Below, in pieces: positions 17,903-26,498 of a DNA stretch of 64,000 nt (position 1 is its first letter; every line of letters begins with the position of its first letter). The stretch is from NCBI RefSeq assembly GCF_001458595.1, contig NZ_LN890328.1, positions 210,797 to 274,796 of the forward strand, given 5' to 3'. The translations under genes were made by a program, and so were the position numbers. Under the pieces are notes generated by a model, which was not told where the DNA came from, did not search any database, and saw nothing but the letters and a program-made list of their open reading frames with translations. Source of the stretch: Clostridium neonatale (GTDB lineage Bacteria > Bacillota > Clostridia > Clostridiales > Clostridiaceae).

Positions 17903-19826
17903 GTGTGCCCAGCATGGGCACGTACTAATCGGTGAAAGTCCGTAGCAGAGGCTGATAGTGCCAACTGCATAGCCAACGGCAAGGGTGTCCATCGTGAGGT
18001 GGAATCTGAAGGAAGCCTAAGGCAAAGCCTTGGTCTGAGGTACACGAATCACATTTGAGGCTCAAAGCTATGGGTAAGCTTGCACGACAAAGTAAAGCCC
18101 TATAACTATCCGAAATAGCTAGAGTAAATGTGGCAGATAGATGAGGTGAAAGTGCGTGTTCTTACCTGGGGAGGTCTGATAGATACGTACCAAATGAATT
18201 AAATTTCTAGGTTACAACCTATACAGTGATGTATAACTGAACTATCAGAAGTCAGCAGAGGTCATAGTAACTCCGCTAATCGCGATAGCGGATGAGGGAC
18301 TGAACGTTAGGAGGTTTACAACTTTGGAGAAATCAAAGAAATTACAGAGACAGCAGAAAACTCAATATAGAGGCCAAGTGATGGAAGTAGAAGTGGAACT
18401 TCAAGGTAAATCAAAGGCGCCGAATAATTCTATGGTTTTACCAAATAGGGAAAGCGTAAACAATGGAGCATTTGATACTAGTAGACTACTTGAAGAAGTC
18501 CTTGAAAGAAATAATATGCTTTTAGCACTTAAAAGAGTAATTAGTAATAAAGGTAGTCATGGTGTTGACGGAATGAAAATCGATGAACTTCGAGAACATA
18601 TCAAGAAACACTGGCATACAATTAAAGCTAAACTACTAGAAGGGAAATATAATCCATCACCTGTAAAAAGAGTAGAAATACCGAAACCAGATGGTGGAGT
18701 TAGATTATTAGGAATACCAACTGTACAAGATAGATTAATTCAGCAGGCAATTGCTCAAATATTATCTAGGGTTTATGAACCATCATTTTCTGAAAATAGC
18801 TTTGGGTTTCGTCCTCATAGAGGAGCAAAGAATGCCATAAAGAAATCAAAAGAATATATTAATCAAGGAAATAGATGGGTTGTAGATATGGATTTAGAGA
18901 AGTTCTTTGATAAAGTTAATCATGATATTCTTATGATCAAACTTGAAAAGAAAATACAGGACAGAAGATTATTAGCATTAATAAGGAAATATCTTAAAAG
19001 TGGTGTCCTTATTAATGGTGTTTCTATAACAAGTGAAGAAGGAACTCCGCAAGGCGGTCCGTTAAGTCCATTACTAGCAAATATAATGCTAGATGAATTG
19101 GACAAAGAACTTGAAAAAAGAGGACACAAATTTTGCAGATATGCAGATGACAATAATGTATATGTTAAAAGTAAAAGAGCAGGAAATAGAGTTATGAAAT
19201 CTATGATTAATCTTATTGAAAATAAACTAAAACTTAAAGTTAATAAGGATAAAAGTGCAGTAGACTCTGTATCTAAAAGAAAGTTCCTAAGATTTTTATT
19301 CTATTTTTCGAAAAGTGGAGCCGAGATAAGAATCCACCAGAAATCCATAAAGAGATTTAAAGAAAAGATTAAATTTTATACTAATAGAAACAAAGGAATC
19401 AGTATGGAATATAGACTGATAAAATTAAATCAAATTATGCGGGGATGGATAAATTACTATGAAATAGCCAACGCCAGCGGAAAGCTAGTTGAACTAGACA
19501 AATGGATTAGAAGAAGACTAAGAGCTTGCATTTGGAAACAATGGAAGAAAATTAGCACCAGACATAGGAATTTAGTTAAGCTAGGAATCAACAAATACAA
19601 GGCTTTGGAATATGCAAATACAAGAAAAGGCTATTGGAGAATTTCCAAAAGCCCAATTTTAAGCAAGTCTTTAAATAACAAATACCTAGAATCACTAGGA
19701 TTTGTTAGTCTAACACAAACATATCAAATGATACATTAAATTCTAATGAACCGCCGTATACCGAACGGTACGTACTGGTGGTGTGAGAGGTCGGTAGACA
19801 AAATAATTGTCTACCTTCTACTCGAT
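17903..19826 (+). mobile_element. Group II intron, class IIC, with intron-encoded protein
   Basis: 5' end GTGTGCCC at about 17903 fits the GUGYG consensus. The 3' end is marked by domain V (about 19750-19793, with the GTACGTAC tetraloop side and TGTGAGAGG) and a small domain VI hairpin (GGTAGAC/GTCTACC) ending ACTCGAT at about 19826. Total length about 1.92 kb, with the ORF in domain IV. Boundaries are estimated to within a few bases. Orientation is the same as surrounding genes. Retrohoming activity cannot be judged from sequence alone. Confidence 0.88.
18324..19739 (+). CDS. ltrA: Group II intron reverse transcriptase/maturase
   Basis: 471 residues. Reverse transcriptase blocks in order: GSHGVDGM, IPKPDGGVRLLGIPTVQDRL, SFGFRPHRGAKNAI, VVDMDLEKFFDKVNHDIL, EEGTPQGGPLSPLLANIMLD and the catalytic RYADDNNVYV. 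The X (maturase) domain is GWINYYEIAN with basic RRRLRACIWKQWKK. No HNH endonuclease domain, as expected of class C. One position in the thumb-side motif reads FLRFLFYF where Gly is usual (FLGF). Start TTG at 18324 after AGGAGG. The protein splices and mobilises its own intron. Confidence 0.92.
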   Translation: MEKSKKLQRQQKTQYRGQVMEVEVELQGKSKAPNNSMVLPNRESVNNGAFDTSRLLEEVLERNNMLLALKRVISNKGSHGVDGMKIDELREHIKKHWHTIKAKLLEGKYNPSPVKRVEIPKPDGGVRLLGIPTVQDRLIQQAIAQILSRVYEPSFSENSFGFRPHRGAKNAIKKSKEYINQGNRWVVDMDLEKFFDKVNHDILMIKLEKKIQDRRLLALIRKYLKSGVLINGVSITSEEGTPQGGPLSPLLANIMLDELDKELEKRGHKFCRYADDNNVYVKSKRAGNRVMKSMINLIENKLKLKVNKDKSAVDSVSKRKFLRFLFYFSKSGAEIRIHQKSIKRFKEKIKFYTNRNKGISMEYRLIKLNQIMRGWINYYEIANASGKLVELDKWIRRRLRACIWKQWKKISTRHRNLVKLGINKYKALEYANTRKGYWRISKSPILSKSLNNKYLESLGFVSLTQTYQMIH

Positions 19827-20006
19827 TAAAAGTTTCTAATGGTGTTGTAAATCTAAGATATTTTATTTGTTTATCATTTAGAATGTTTTTAACAATATCA
19901 ACTTTATTTACTTATTAAGTATTTATTTACAAAATATGATATAATGATTAAGAATTAGAAATTGCAAGTTGATACTTAGTGTATATGAGAGCAGTTAGAA
20001 AAATAA
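19827..20006. other. Spacer between intron and aadE relic
   Basis: No gene. Contains a possible promoter with TATAAT at 19940-19945 preceded by TTTACA about 17 bp upstream, which would have driven the now broken aadE gene. Confidence 0.5.
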
Positions 20007-20215
20007 AACCACAATAAATTTAAAAAAGCATATTCTTCTGGAAATATACAGGATATATGGGGAACGTTTTCATTATGTGTGACTTATTTAATGACACAGC
20101 AAAATGTGTATCTTCCAAAATGAATATTGAATACAGCAATATAGAAGCGGATAACAGTTTAAAGTTTTTAAAAGATGTGAGTTTGCTTTCAAGAGATGCA
20201 AAAGAGGTATATTAA
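20007..20215 (+). pseudogene. Aminoglycoside 6-adenylyltransferase (AadE), C-terminal relic with frameshift
   Basis: Two joined frames read KKAYSSGNIQDIWGTFSLC and then CDLFNDTAKCVSSKMNIEY, ending LSRDAKEVY and stop at 20215. This matches the C-terminal 65 residues of AadE proteins (pattern IWxxLFxxCDLFRxTA and LPKDAxEIY). The frames are connected if TGTGTGAC near 20076 is read as TGTGAC, a two-base duplication. The N-terminal 220 residues are absent; the relic begins about 180 bp after the group II intron. Confidence 0.75.
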
Positions 20216-20289
20216 TTTATAACTATGACTTACAGTTGCCATAGTTATTTCGCTATATTTAAGAAAATAAGAAAGAGGATGTGAATTAT

Positions 20290-20856
20290 ATGAAGGATGT
20301 TTATGAAATATGCCCTGTTTTAGAAGATGACCAATATAGCTTAAGACTGGTAGAAGAAGGAGATGCAGATGATTTATTAAAAGTATACAGTGATAGAAAT
20401 GCTGTTCAGTTCTTTAACAGCGATAATTGCAATGGAGATGATTTTTATTATGAAAGCCTTCAAAGAATGCAGGATGCAATTAAATTTTGGATCTTTGCAT
20501 ATGAAAGTAAAGGATTTGTAAGATGGTGCATTTGTGATAAAAAGAGAAATCAAGTAATTGAAACAATTGAATTATTCAATAGAAAATCAGATGATGATTT
20601 TAATGATTGTGGTCTTCTTAGATTGGATTTAAGAAGTGATTATGAAATACAAGAGTGTATTTTTAAGATATTAACCATTGTTATTCCAGCAGCCTTTCGT
20701 TTGTTTAATTGCAGTATGATTGCAACAAAAGCAATACCTGATGCAATAGAACGAATCAGTGTATTAAATAAACTGGGATTTGTTGAATCACAAAAGCAAT
20801 TAATTGGACATGATGGAACAGCTTATAAGCATTATTGGGTGAAGCAAATGGAATAA
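20290..20856 (+). CDS. GNAT-family N-acetyltransferase
   Basis: About 188 residues with a RimJ/RimL-like acetyltransferase fold: YSLRLVEEGDADDLLKVYSD near the start, WCICDKKRNQVIETIELF, and the late AIERISVLNKLGFVESQKQL. The acetyl-CoA loop is poorly conserved (SDYEIQECIFKILTI), so activity is less certain than for the other GNATs here. ATG at 20290 is chosen over GTG at 20281, which lies only two bases from the AGAGG site. Confidence 0.8.
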   Translation: MKDVYEICPVLEDDQYSLRLVEEGDADDLLKVYSDRNAVQFFNSDNCNGDDFYYESLQRMQDAIKFWIFAYESKGFVRWCICDKKRNQVIETIELFNRKSDDDFNDCGLLRLDLRSDYEIQECIFKILTIVIPAAFRLFNCSMIATKAIPDAIERISVLNKLGFVESQKQLIGHDGTAYKHYWVKQME

Positions 20857-21016
20857 TGAGTATTAAAAGATATAGAAGAAGCTGTGGATAAATTTGCAAA
20901 GTTTTTAGGTAAAGTATGTTCACGAAGAAATAAGAAAATAATTTATCAACAAAGATATTACAAAAATTAAATTTTAATTGAAAGGTAAATTGTAATTTGT
21001 GGAGGAGATGAATATA

Positions 21017-21982
21017 ATGCCAGTAAGTATAACAAAAAATAATATAGATAAAAGGACTATTTTAAAAATGGTTCAGAAAGCTTTTCTAACAGAAAAGGTT
21101 AAAGAGATTGTTGAACTAACAGAAGGATTCTTTAATGTTGCATTTAGAATTGGTTTAGAGGATAAAAATGTAATTCTTAAAATCGCACCTCCAGTAGATA
21201 CAGAAATTATGACATATGAAAAGAATATTATGTACAGTGAAGTGGATGTAATGAAAATAATAGCGGAAAAAGCACCTGTTCCAGTGCCAAAAATTTTATT
21301 TTATGATAATAGTCATGATATTTGTGAAAGTGATTATTTCTTTATGGATATGTTACAAGGTAGCAGTTTTTCAAGTATTATGGACAATATGTCACAAGAA
21401 GAAAAAGATAAAATATATTTTGAAATGGGGAAATATACCCAAATAATAAATAGTATTCAAAATAATAAATTTGGTTATTACGGTCAAAAAGAAAAGCAAA
21501 ATGAAAATTGGTATATAACATTTAAAGAAATGATAATGGATACATATTCTGATGCAAAGTATAAAGATATTATAATTCCCATTTCTCAAGAAGAAATATT
21601 AATATTATTAGAAAAGGATAAAAACATTTTTGAAAATGTTCATACACCTAAATTAGTTCATTGGGATATATGGGCAGGAAATGTATTTGTGAAAAACAAC
21701 AGAATGGAAGGAATTATAGACTTTGAAAGATGTTTATGGGCAGATGAACTTATGGAAGTAGGGTTTAGAACATATGGTTATCAAAAGGCATTTTACAAAG
21801 GATATGGGATTGATAAATTAAGTGATGAAGAAAAACGAAGGGCAAAGTGGTATGATATATATTTGTTTTTAATTTCTTGCCTAGAATGTAGGTATCGAAT
21901 GTATGATAATACAGATACTTATGTTTGGGGATGTGATATGCTTAATAAGAGTATAGTAGAACTTTTGAAATCAAATAAGTAA
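21017..21982 (+). CDS. Aminoglycoside phosphotransferase (APH)-family kinase
   Basis: About 321 residues with the protein-kinase-like APH fold: nucleotide-binding beta sheet, Lys in NVILKIAPP, catalytic loop LVHWDIWAGNVFV (HxDxxxxN with HWD) and metal Asp in GIIDFERCLWAD. The family phosphorylates aminoglycosides, macrolides or small metabolites such as homoserine or choline; the substrate is not identifiable. GGAGGAG at 21001-21007 places the start at ATG 21017. Confidence 0.87.
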   Translation: MPVSITKNNIDKRTILKMVQKAFLTEKVKEIVELTEGFFNVAFRIGLEDKNVILKIAPPVDTEIMTYEKNIMYSEVDVMKIIAEKAPVPVPKILFYDNSHDICESDYFFMDMLQGSSFSSIMDNMSQEEKDKIYFEMGKYTQIINSIQNNKFGYYGQKEKQNENWYITFKEMIMDTYSDAKYKDIIIPISQEEILILLEKDKNIFENVHTPKLVHWDIWAGNVFVKNNRMEGIIDFERCLWADELMEVGFRTYGYQKAFYKGYGIDKLSDEEKRRAKWYDIYLFLISCLECRYRMYDNTDTYVWGCDMLNKSIVELLKSNK

Positions 21983-22046
21983 AATTAGCACTTCAACATA
22001 TCTAGTATGACAATTCTAATTTGTTATTAGAATAGGAGATTGATAT

Positions 22047-22193
22047 ATGATCGAATATAAAAATGGAAACGAATATTGGAATGGTCATGAATGTGATGGA
22101 AATTTTATATTTCGTACTTTAGCAGATATGTTTCCAGGAGATTATGAAAAATACATGAAAGAATCATTGGAGTTTAAAAAGAATCATAATTAA
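22047..22193 (+). CDS. Small hypothetical protein, 48 residues
   Basis: ATG at 22047 is preceded by AGGAG 8 bp upstream and the frame runs 48 codons to TAA. The product is acidic and aromatic (MIEYKNGNEYWNGHECDGNF at the start; ADMFPGDYEKYMKES later). No family recognised. It lies between the APH-type gene and the merR gene. The strong ribosome site favours a real gene. Confidence 0.55.
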   Translation: MIEYKNGNEYWNGHECDGNFIFRTLADMFPGDYEKYMKESLEFKKNHN

Positions 22194-22224
22194 TTGACTT
22201 TGACGCGATGTCGTCCTTTATAAT
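22194..22224 (+). promoter_or_regulatory. MerR-type promoter with 19-bp spacer and central dyad
   Basis: TTGACT (22194-22199) and TATAAT (22219-22224) are separated by 19 bp, longer than the usual 17, and the spacer carries GACG and CGTC half-sites (22202-22205, 22211-22215 region). This is the hallmark promoter on which MerR proteins act by twisting DNA. It lies 24 bp before the merR start codon, so autoregulation is likely. Confidence 0.7.
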
Positions 22225-22248
22225 CAATTTCAGAAAGGAGATGAGGGG

Positions 22249-23220
22249 ATGGAGCTTACAACAATAAGTCAGGTTTCAAAAGAATATAATGTTAGCACAA
22301 GAACTTTGAGGTATTATGAAAAGATTGGTTTACTAAATAGCTGCAAGAAAGAGGATTATGCTTATCGTACTTATGATGATGAAGCAATTAGACGTCTGCA
22401 GCAGATAATTATTCTTAGAAAACTTAGAATACCATTAAAACAGATTGCTTTTATTTTTGAGAATAATGATTTATCACAAAGGCTTAAGATATTTCAGAAA
22501 AATATAAAAGAACTTGAAGAAGAAATATCGGCTAGGAGTACTGTTCGTAACGTATTAAAAGAATTTGTGGACAAGTTGAGTGAACATATTAGACTTAAAA
22601 GCAATTTTGATCTACTTAATGATAAAGAAATTTTGACACTTGTTGAATCCTTGAGCCTTTCAAAAATTAATTTAAAGGAGAAGAAGTCTATGGAAGAAAT
22701 AAACAATGCAAACAACACAATTGATAAAATGAAAGATGTGAGGATAATATATATTCCTCCAATGACCATTGCTTCAAGTCATTTTATAGGACCAAATCCT
22801 GAAGATGCTGCACAAAAACAAATTGATGAATTTATAAGAGCAGTCAGATTAAATGAAATAAAGCCTGATTTTAGAGTGCTTGGTTTTAATAATCCATCAC
22901 CTAATGAAGATCAAGAGTATTATGGGTATGAATTTTGGGTTACAATTCCGGAAAACATGAATGTACCAGAACCACTTACAAAAAAGAACTTTGATGGTGG
23001 ATTATATGCTGCGCACTGCATTAAGATGGGGGATTTTCATGAGTGGCAGCAGTTCTTTGAATGGGCAAAAAATAATCCAGAATATGATATTGATTACCGG
23101 GAGCCTTACGGGATGGGTGGATGTCTTGAAGAACATTTGAATGCTTTCACTTACTATACTTCTAAAGAAAAGCAGTTTATACAACTAGATTTGCTTATAC
23201 CAATAAAGAAAAAATCATAA
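22249..23220 (+). CDS. MerR-family regulator with GyrI-like effector domain (BmrR type)
   Basis: 323 residues. MerR helix-turn-helix at 1-75 (ISQVSKEYNVSTRTLRYYEK, IGLL), a long dimerisation coiled coil (about 80-150), and a C-terminal GyrI-like ligand domain from about 165 (DVRIIYIPPMTIASSHFIGP, and a late HEWQQFFEWAKNN). Multi-drug-sensing MerR proteins such as BmrR have this architecture. AAAGGAG precedes ATG. No drug pump is adjacent; the next intact gene is a flavodoxin-like protein. Confidence 0.92.
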   Translation: MELTTISQVSKEYNVSTRTLRYYEKIGLLNSCKKEDYAYRTYDDEAIRRLQQIIILRKLRIPLKQIAFIFENNDLSQRLKIFQKNIKELEEEISARSTVRNVLKEFVDKLSEHIRLKSNFDLLNDKEILTLVESLSLSKINLKEKKSMEEINNANNTIDKMKDVRIIYIPPMTIASSHFIGPNPEDAAQKQIDEFIRAVRLNEIKPDFRVLGFNNPSPNEDQEYYGYEFWVTIPENMNVPEPLTKKNFDGGLYAAHCIKMGDFHEWQQFFEWAKNNPEYDIDYREPYGMGGCLEEHLNAFTYYTSKEKQFIQLDLLIPIKKKS

Positions 23221-23347
23221 TTATAGACACAATTGGTGGTATGCCCTAAATATTAAGTTTTTAAATTCTTTGAATAATATAAAATAAATATATGAACTTA
23301 TCTCAATTTTAATTTTGAAGATGCAAAAAAATTATATTAATTTTATG

Positions 23348-23911
23348 TGATAATAACAAATTGAAAGTGAGGAGAAAAAATGAAAACAATAATTATGTAT
23401 TATACATTAGGTGGAACATCAAAAAAAGAAGCAGAACGTATAGCAAGTGAAAATGAGAATGTAGTTATTTGTGAGGTACAGCAAAAGAAAAAATATAATA
23501 TTTTTACAGCATTTATTTTAGGATGCCCAAAGGCAATGAAGAGACAAGTGGTAGAAATAAAAGATGTACAATATGATTTATCAGATTTTGATCGAATCAT
23601 ATTTGTGGCTCCAATATGGGCTGGATTTCCAGTTCCTGCATTTAATGCAATGGTTAATTTATTGCCAGCAGGAAAAGAGGTTGAAATTTTTATGTGTTCA
23701 GGAGGTGGAGAAGCTCCAAAGAGTGAAGAAGGCACTAAAAAAATGATTCAAGATAAAAACTGCAAATTGATAGCTTATCATAATATTAAAGTTTCTAAAT
23801 AGTATAAGAGAAAGTATGGATTAAGAAGGAAACAATAGAACTGTTTTCAAATTATATAATAGAATTTGAAAACAGTTCTATTGTATTATTTAACCCATGT
23901 AACTACTTCAT
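23348..23911 (+). repeat. Long direct repeat, copy 2 (partner 7826-8436)
   Basis: Contains the intact flavodoxin gene, the shared hairpin (about 23837-23879) and the relic tail of a minus-strand gene (23886-23933, again EVVTWVK and stop). Lacks some 40 bases that copy 1 carries before the hairpin. Same orientation as copy 1. Confidence 0.88.
23380..23802 (+). CDS. Flavodoxin-family protein, intact copy
   Basis: 140 residues with a flavodoxin-like fold: N-terminal phosphate loop YTLGGTSKKEAERIA, mid loop FVAPIWAGFPVPAFNAMVNL, and CSGGGEAPKSEEGT. Should bind FMN and act in electron transfer or as a small quinone/nitro reductase partner. GAGGAG before ATG is intact here, unlike in the dead copy at 7858-8280. 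Located downstream of merR by 160 bp. Confidence 0.85.
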   Translation: MKTIIMYYTLGGTSKKEAERIASENENVVICEVQQKKKYNIFTAFILGCPKAMKRQVVEIKDVQYDLSDFDRIIFVAPIWAGFPVPAFNAMVNLLPAGKEVEIFMCSGGGEAPKSEEGTKKMIQDKNCKLIAYHNIKVSK

Positions 23912-23991
23912 TAAATCCAATGCTATGTCTACATTAAAATATTATTAGCTATATTGACATAAAATATAATCTATATAGAATAGTATTATGA

Positions 23992-24111
23992 AGCAGGGGA
24001 AGAAGAGAGGATTATATAAAAGTAAGGCAATGGACACTTTTTGCTAGAAATGAAAATGCTATAGAAGAGTTTAAAGAATATATAAAAAAGAATTATAAAG
24101 TACATATTTAA
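23992..24111 (+). pseudogene. C-terminal relic of an unidentified gene
   Basis: An open frame of 39 codons with no start or ribosome site reads REDYIKVRQWTLFARNENAI and ends KKNYKVHI and stop. The composition is protein-like (amphipathic helix near the end), suggesting the tail of a lost gene. Family not recognised. Confidence 0.4.
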
Positions 24112-24140
24112 GAAATTATAAGTTATTTTGGAGGATAGAC

Positions 24141-24371
24141 ATGGATAAGTTTTTAATTAAAAATACAACAAGAGCAGAAAGAGAAAAGATTGTAAGGGAT
24201 TCATTAGGATATAGTGATATTTGTTGTGAAGATACTTCAGACGGATATGATATGTATCAGCCATATATTGATGGAGAAAAAGAAATTTCAGAAATAACTG
24301 CATCATATAAAGCAAATTATGTATCTGAATCTTTAAACGATTTTGGAAATGGAAGATGTCGTGTAAAGTAA
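24141..24371 (+). CDS. Conserved-looking small hypothetical protein, 76 residues
   Basis: ATG at 24141 has GGAGG 8 bp upstream. The product is acidic with RAEREKIVRDSLGYSDICCE, GYDMYQPYIDGEKEISEIT and a basic end. No signal peptide or membrane segment. I do not recognise a named family. A strong terminator follows at 24395-24419, so it is an independent unit. Confidence 0.65.
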   Translation: MDKFLIKNTTRAEREKIVRDSLGYSDICCEDTSDGYDMYQPYIDGEKEISEITASYKANYVSESLNDFGNGRCRVK

Positions 24372-24394
24372 TTTAATAATATTATTAATATAAG

Positions 24395-24419
24395 ATTCCC
24401 CACTTGGGGAATTTTTTTG
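24395..24419 (+). terminator. Rho-independent terminator
   Basis: ATTCCCC, ACT loop, TGGGGAAT followed by seven or more T residues. The strongest GC stem in this region; ends the small gene at 24141. Confidence 0.88.
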
Positions 24420-24609
24420 TTTAGATATATTATAAGTATGGGGAATAGTAGAAATTACAAATAAATAAGGAATATATTTTTTACTTATTTCATAGTGCAA
24501 TATTAGTAAATATGTTATAATTTACTAACGTACAAATACCTGTTTTTTAACATATAAATTGTTAACATTAGGCTACACTAGAGAATCAATGATATTAGGA
24601 GGAAAAAGT

Positions 24610-24906
24610 TTGAAAGCATCTTTTTTTATTGGATTACTTGTATGTATATCAGCAATTTTAATTGGCTTTATGTTAAATGATTATAATATAGCATTTAAAA
24701 TAACTGGAATTGTAAGTGTCGCATGCTTAATTATAGTAGGTATATTAAATGGAGCATTTATTAGTGGTGATAAATACAGATTTAATCTTTTTAGTGAAAC
24801 GAAAGAAGATAATAATAAAAAAGTCAAAATTACATATCGCTTATTATTATTAGCTTTTCCTAACATAGTAGTGACAATAATAATATTTGTATACTTAATG
24901 AAATAA
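24610..24906 (+). CDS. Small membrane protein, DUF5316-like
   Basis: Start TTG at 24610 is supported by AGGAGG 7 bp upstream; upstream in-frame codons have no ribosome site. The 98-residue product has three or four hydrophobic helices with the loop GAFISGDKYRFNLFSETKED between helices two and three, which resembles DUF5316 proteins. Function unknown. A promoter with TATAAT at 24516-24521 lies upstream. Confidence 0.7.
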   Translation: MKASFFIGLLVCISAILIGFMLNDYNIAFKITGIVSVACLIIVGILNGAFISGDKYRFNLFSETKEDNNKKVKITYRLLLLAFPNIVVTIIIFVYLMK

Positions 24907-25134
24907 AATATTTTAAAATATAATATTATTTATAAAAACTGAATTTACTAAAAAATATGTTTTGAAAAATAATGATATTATATTTAATATATATGTTATA
25001 ATTTAAAATGTAAATGATTTTACTTGTTATAATTTTTATAGTTATTGATATCTAGAGTTATAATGAGTGAAACCTTAGAGATACAGTATTAGTAACGGAT
25101 ATTTTTATAATACTAATGATTAGGAGGAGTTTTA

Positions 25135-25737
25135 ATGGATCGTAACATTACATTGAGAGAAGGACTTAAAGGTAAAACTTTTCTAGAAAAAATAGATTAT
25201 TTATGGACATACTATAAGATACATATAATTGCTATAGTAAGTATACTATTTTTACTATTCATTTTTATTTCAGATTCATTAAGTAGGAAATCACCTTACT
25301 GTAATATTAAGTATATTGATAATAATATCAGCAATCAAGAATTAACTGTTGCAGCAGATAAACTTAATGATATAGTTTTAAAAAATAATAAAGATTACGT
25401 TATTAATTTTGATTCTCAGTTTGATATGATGCAAATTTCAAACAGGCAGGTGGATATTGCAATTGTAAGCAAAGAATTCTTTGAAGAGAATTTTAAATAT
25501 GATATGTTCTTAAACTTAGATACTCTTAATGGTGGTTCAGATTTACCTCTTGAAAAATATGGAGTGATTAAAAAACTTGATAGTTCAGGAAAAGAAGGAA
25601 TTTATGGAATAGAGGCAAAAGATTTAAATATTTTAAAGGATATAAATTCAGAAAGAGATGATGGTATACTTGTAGTAATATCAAATACAGATCATAATGA
25701 GAATGTAGTAAATGTATTGAAAGTATTTTTGAAATAG
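25135..25737 (+). CDS. Membrane-anchored hypothetical protein
   Basis: 200 residues. A short cytoplasmic N-terminus, one strong membrane helix (about 33-48, IHIIAIVSILFLLFIFI) and an extracellular domain of about 150 residues without Cys clusters. Alternation of short beta-like segments suggests a compact fold, but no family is recognised. Terminator hairpin at 25787-25830 follows. GGAGGAG precedes the ATG; a TATAAT box at 24997-25002 may be its promoter. Confidence 0.75.
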   Translation: MDRNITLREGLKGKTFLEKIDYLWTYYKIHIIAIVSILFLLFIFISDSLSRKSPYCNIKYIDNNISNQELTVAADKLNDIVLKNNKDYVINFDSQFDMMQISNRQVDIAIVSKEFFEENFKYDMFLNLDTLNGGSDLPLEKYGVIKKLDSSGKEGIYGIEAKDLNILKDINSERDDGILVVISNTDHNENVVNVLKVFLK

Positions 25738-25786
25738 TTATATATTAATAATATATCATATTAAATCTGAATATTATGTGAAAGAA

Positions 25787-25830
25787 AAAGGCATGACAGA
25801 AAATAATTTTATGTTATGCCTTTTATATTT
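25787..25830 (+). terminator. Rho-independent terminator
   Basis: AAAGGCATGAC and GTTATGCCTTTT arms around an AT-rich loop, then T-rich sequence. Ends the unit that begins at 25135. Confidence 0.75.
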
Positions 25831-25859
25831 TTATCTTATGTGGAGGAAATAAATTTATT

Positions 25860-26360
25860 ATGAAGATAGCAATAATAGGTTATAGTGGATCTGGAAAATC
25901 TACACTTGCAAAGAAAATAAGTGAAAAATACAATTACCCACTCCTATATTTGGATACTGTAAATTTTGAAGCTAATTGGAAGGAGCGTAATAAAGAAGAA
26001 GCCAAAAGAATAGTAGAAGAATTTATGAAAAATGATTCATGGATTATAGATGGCAATTACTTTGATTTTTATCAGGATAGAAGAATGAAAGAAGCAGACA
26101 AAATAATATTCATGAACTTTCCAAGGCATGTGTGCTTTAAACAAGCTTATAAGAGATACTTAAATTCTAAAAAAAAAGTAAGAGAAAGTATGTCAGAAGG
26201 CTGCGAGGAAAAATTTGATTTTGAATTTGCAAAATGGATTTTAATTGATGGAAGAAGCAAAAAATATAAAGAGAGATATGAAAATATCTGCAACAAATAT
26301 AAAGATAAGGTGATAGTTTGCAGAAATAGGGATGATGTTAGAAATAGGATTGAAGTTTGA
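25860..26360 (+). CDS. FlaR-like P-loop NTPase ('DNA topology modulation protein')
   Basis: 166 residues, adenylate-kinase-like. P-loop GYSGSGKST at residues 7-15, YLDTVNFEANW motif, SWIIDGNYFDF and the late IVCRNRDDV. These match the family named after FlaR; despite the name it is most like a small-molecule or nucleoside kinase. The real substrate is not known. GGAGG precedes the ATG. Confidence 0.82.
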   Translation: MKIAIIGYSGSGKSTLAKKISEKYNYPLLYLDTVNFEANWKERNKEEAKRIVEEFMKNDSWIIDGNYFDFYQDRRMKEADKIIFMNFPRHVCFKQAYKRYLNSKKKVRESMSEGCEEKFDFEFAKWILIDGRSKKYKERYENICNKYKDKVIVCRNRDDVRNRIEV

Positions 26361-26427
26361 TGTTAAATATTACATCTTACTAATAGCAGTTGATAAAGAT
26401 GATTAAGATATAGCAATGCCTAAATTG

Positions 26428-26452
26428 CCATATTTTAATATGGTCTTTTTTT
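26428..26452 (+). terminator. Rho-independent terminator
   Basis: CCATATT / AATATGG hairpin followed by TCTTTTTTT. Separates the FlaR-like gene from the HD-domain gene. Confidence 0.8.
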
Positions 26453-26498
26453 GTATTAATGAATGTTTTAGAAGAATAGTTTTAAAGGAGACGTTATA

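Noticed and set aside
23564-23746. 60-codon frame inside the flavodoxin gene
   Set aside because: Overlaps the intact flavodoxin frame, and lacks a start signal.
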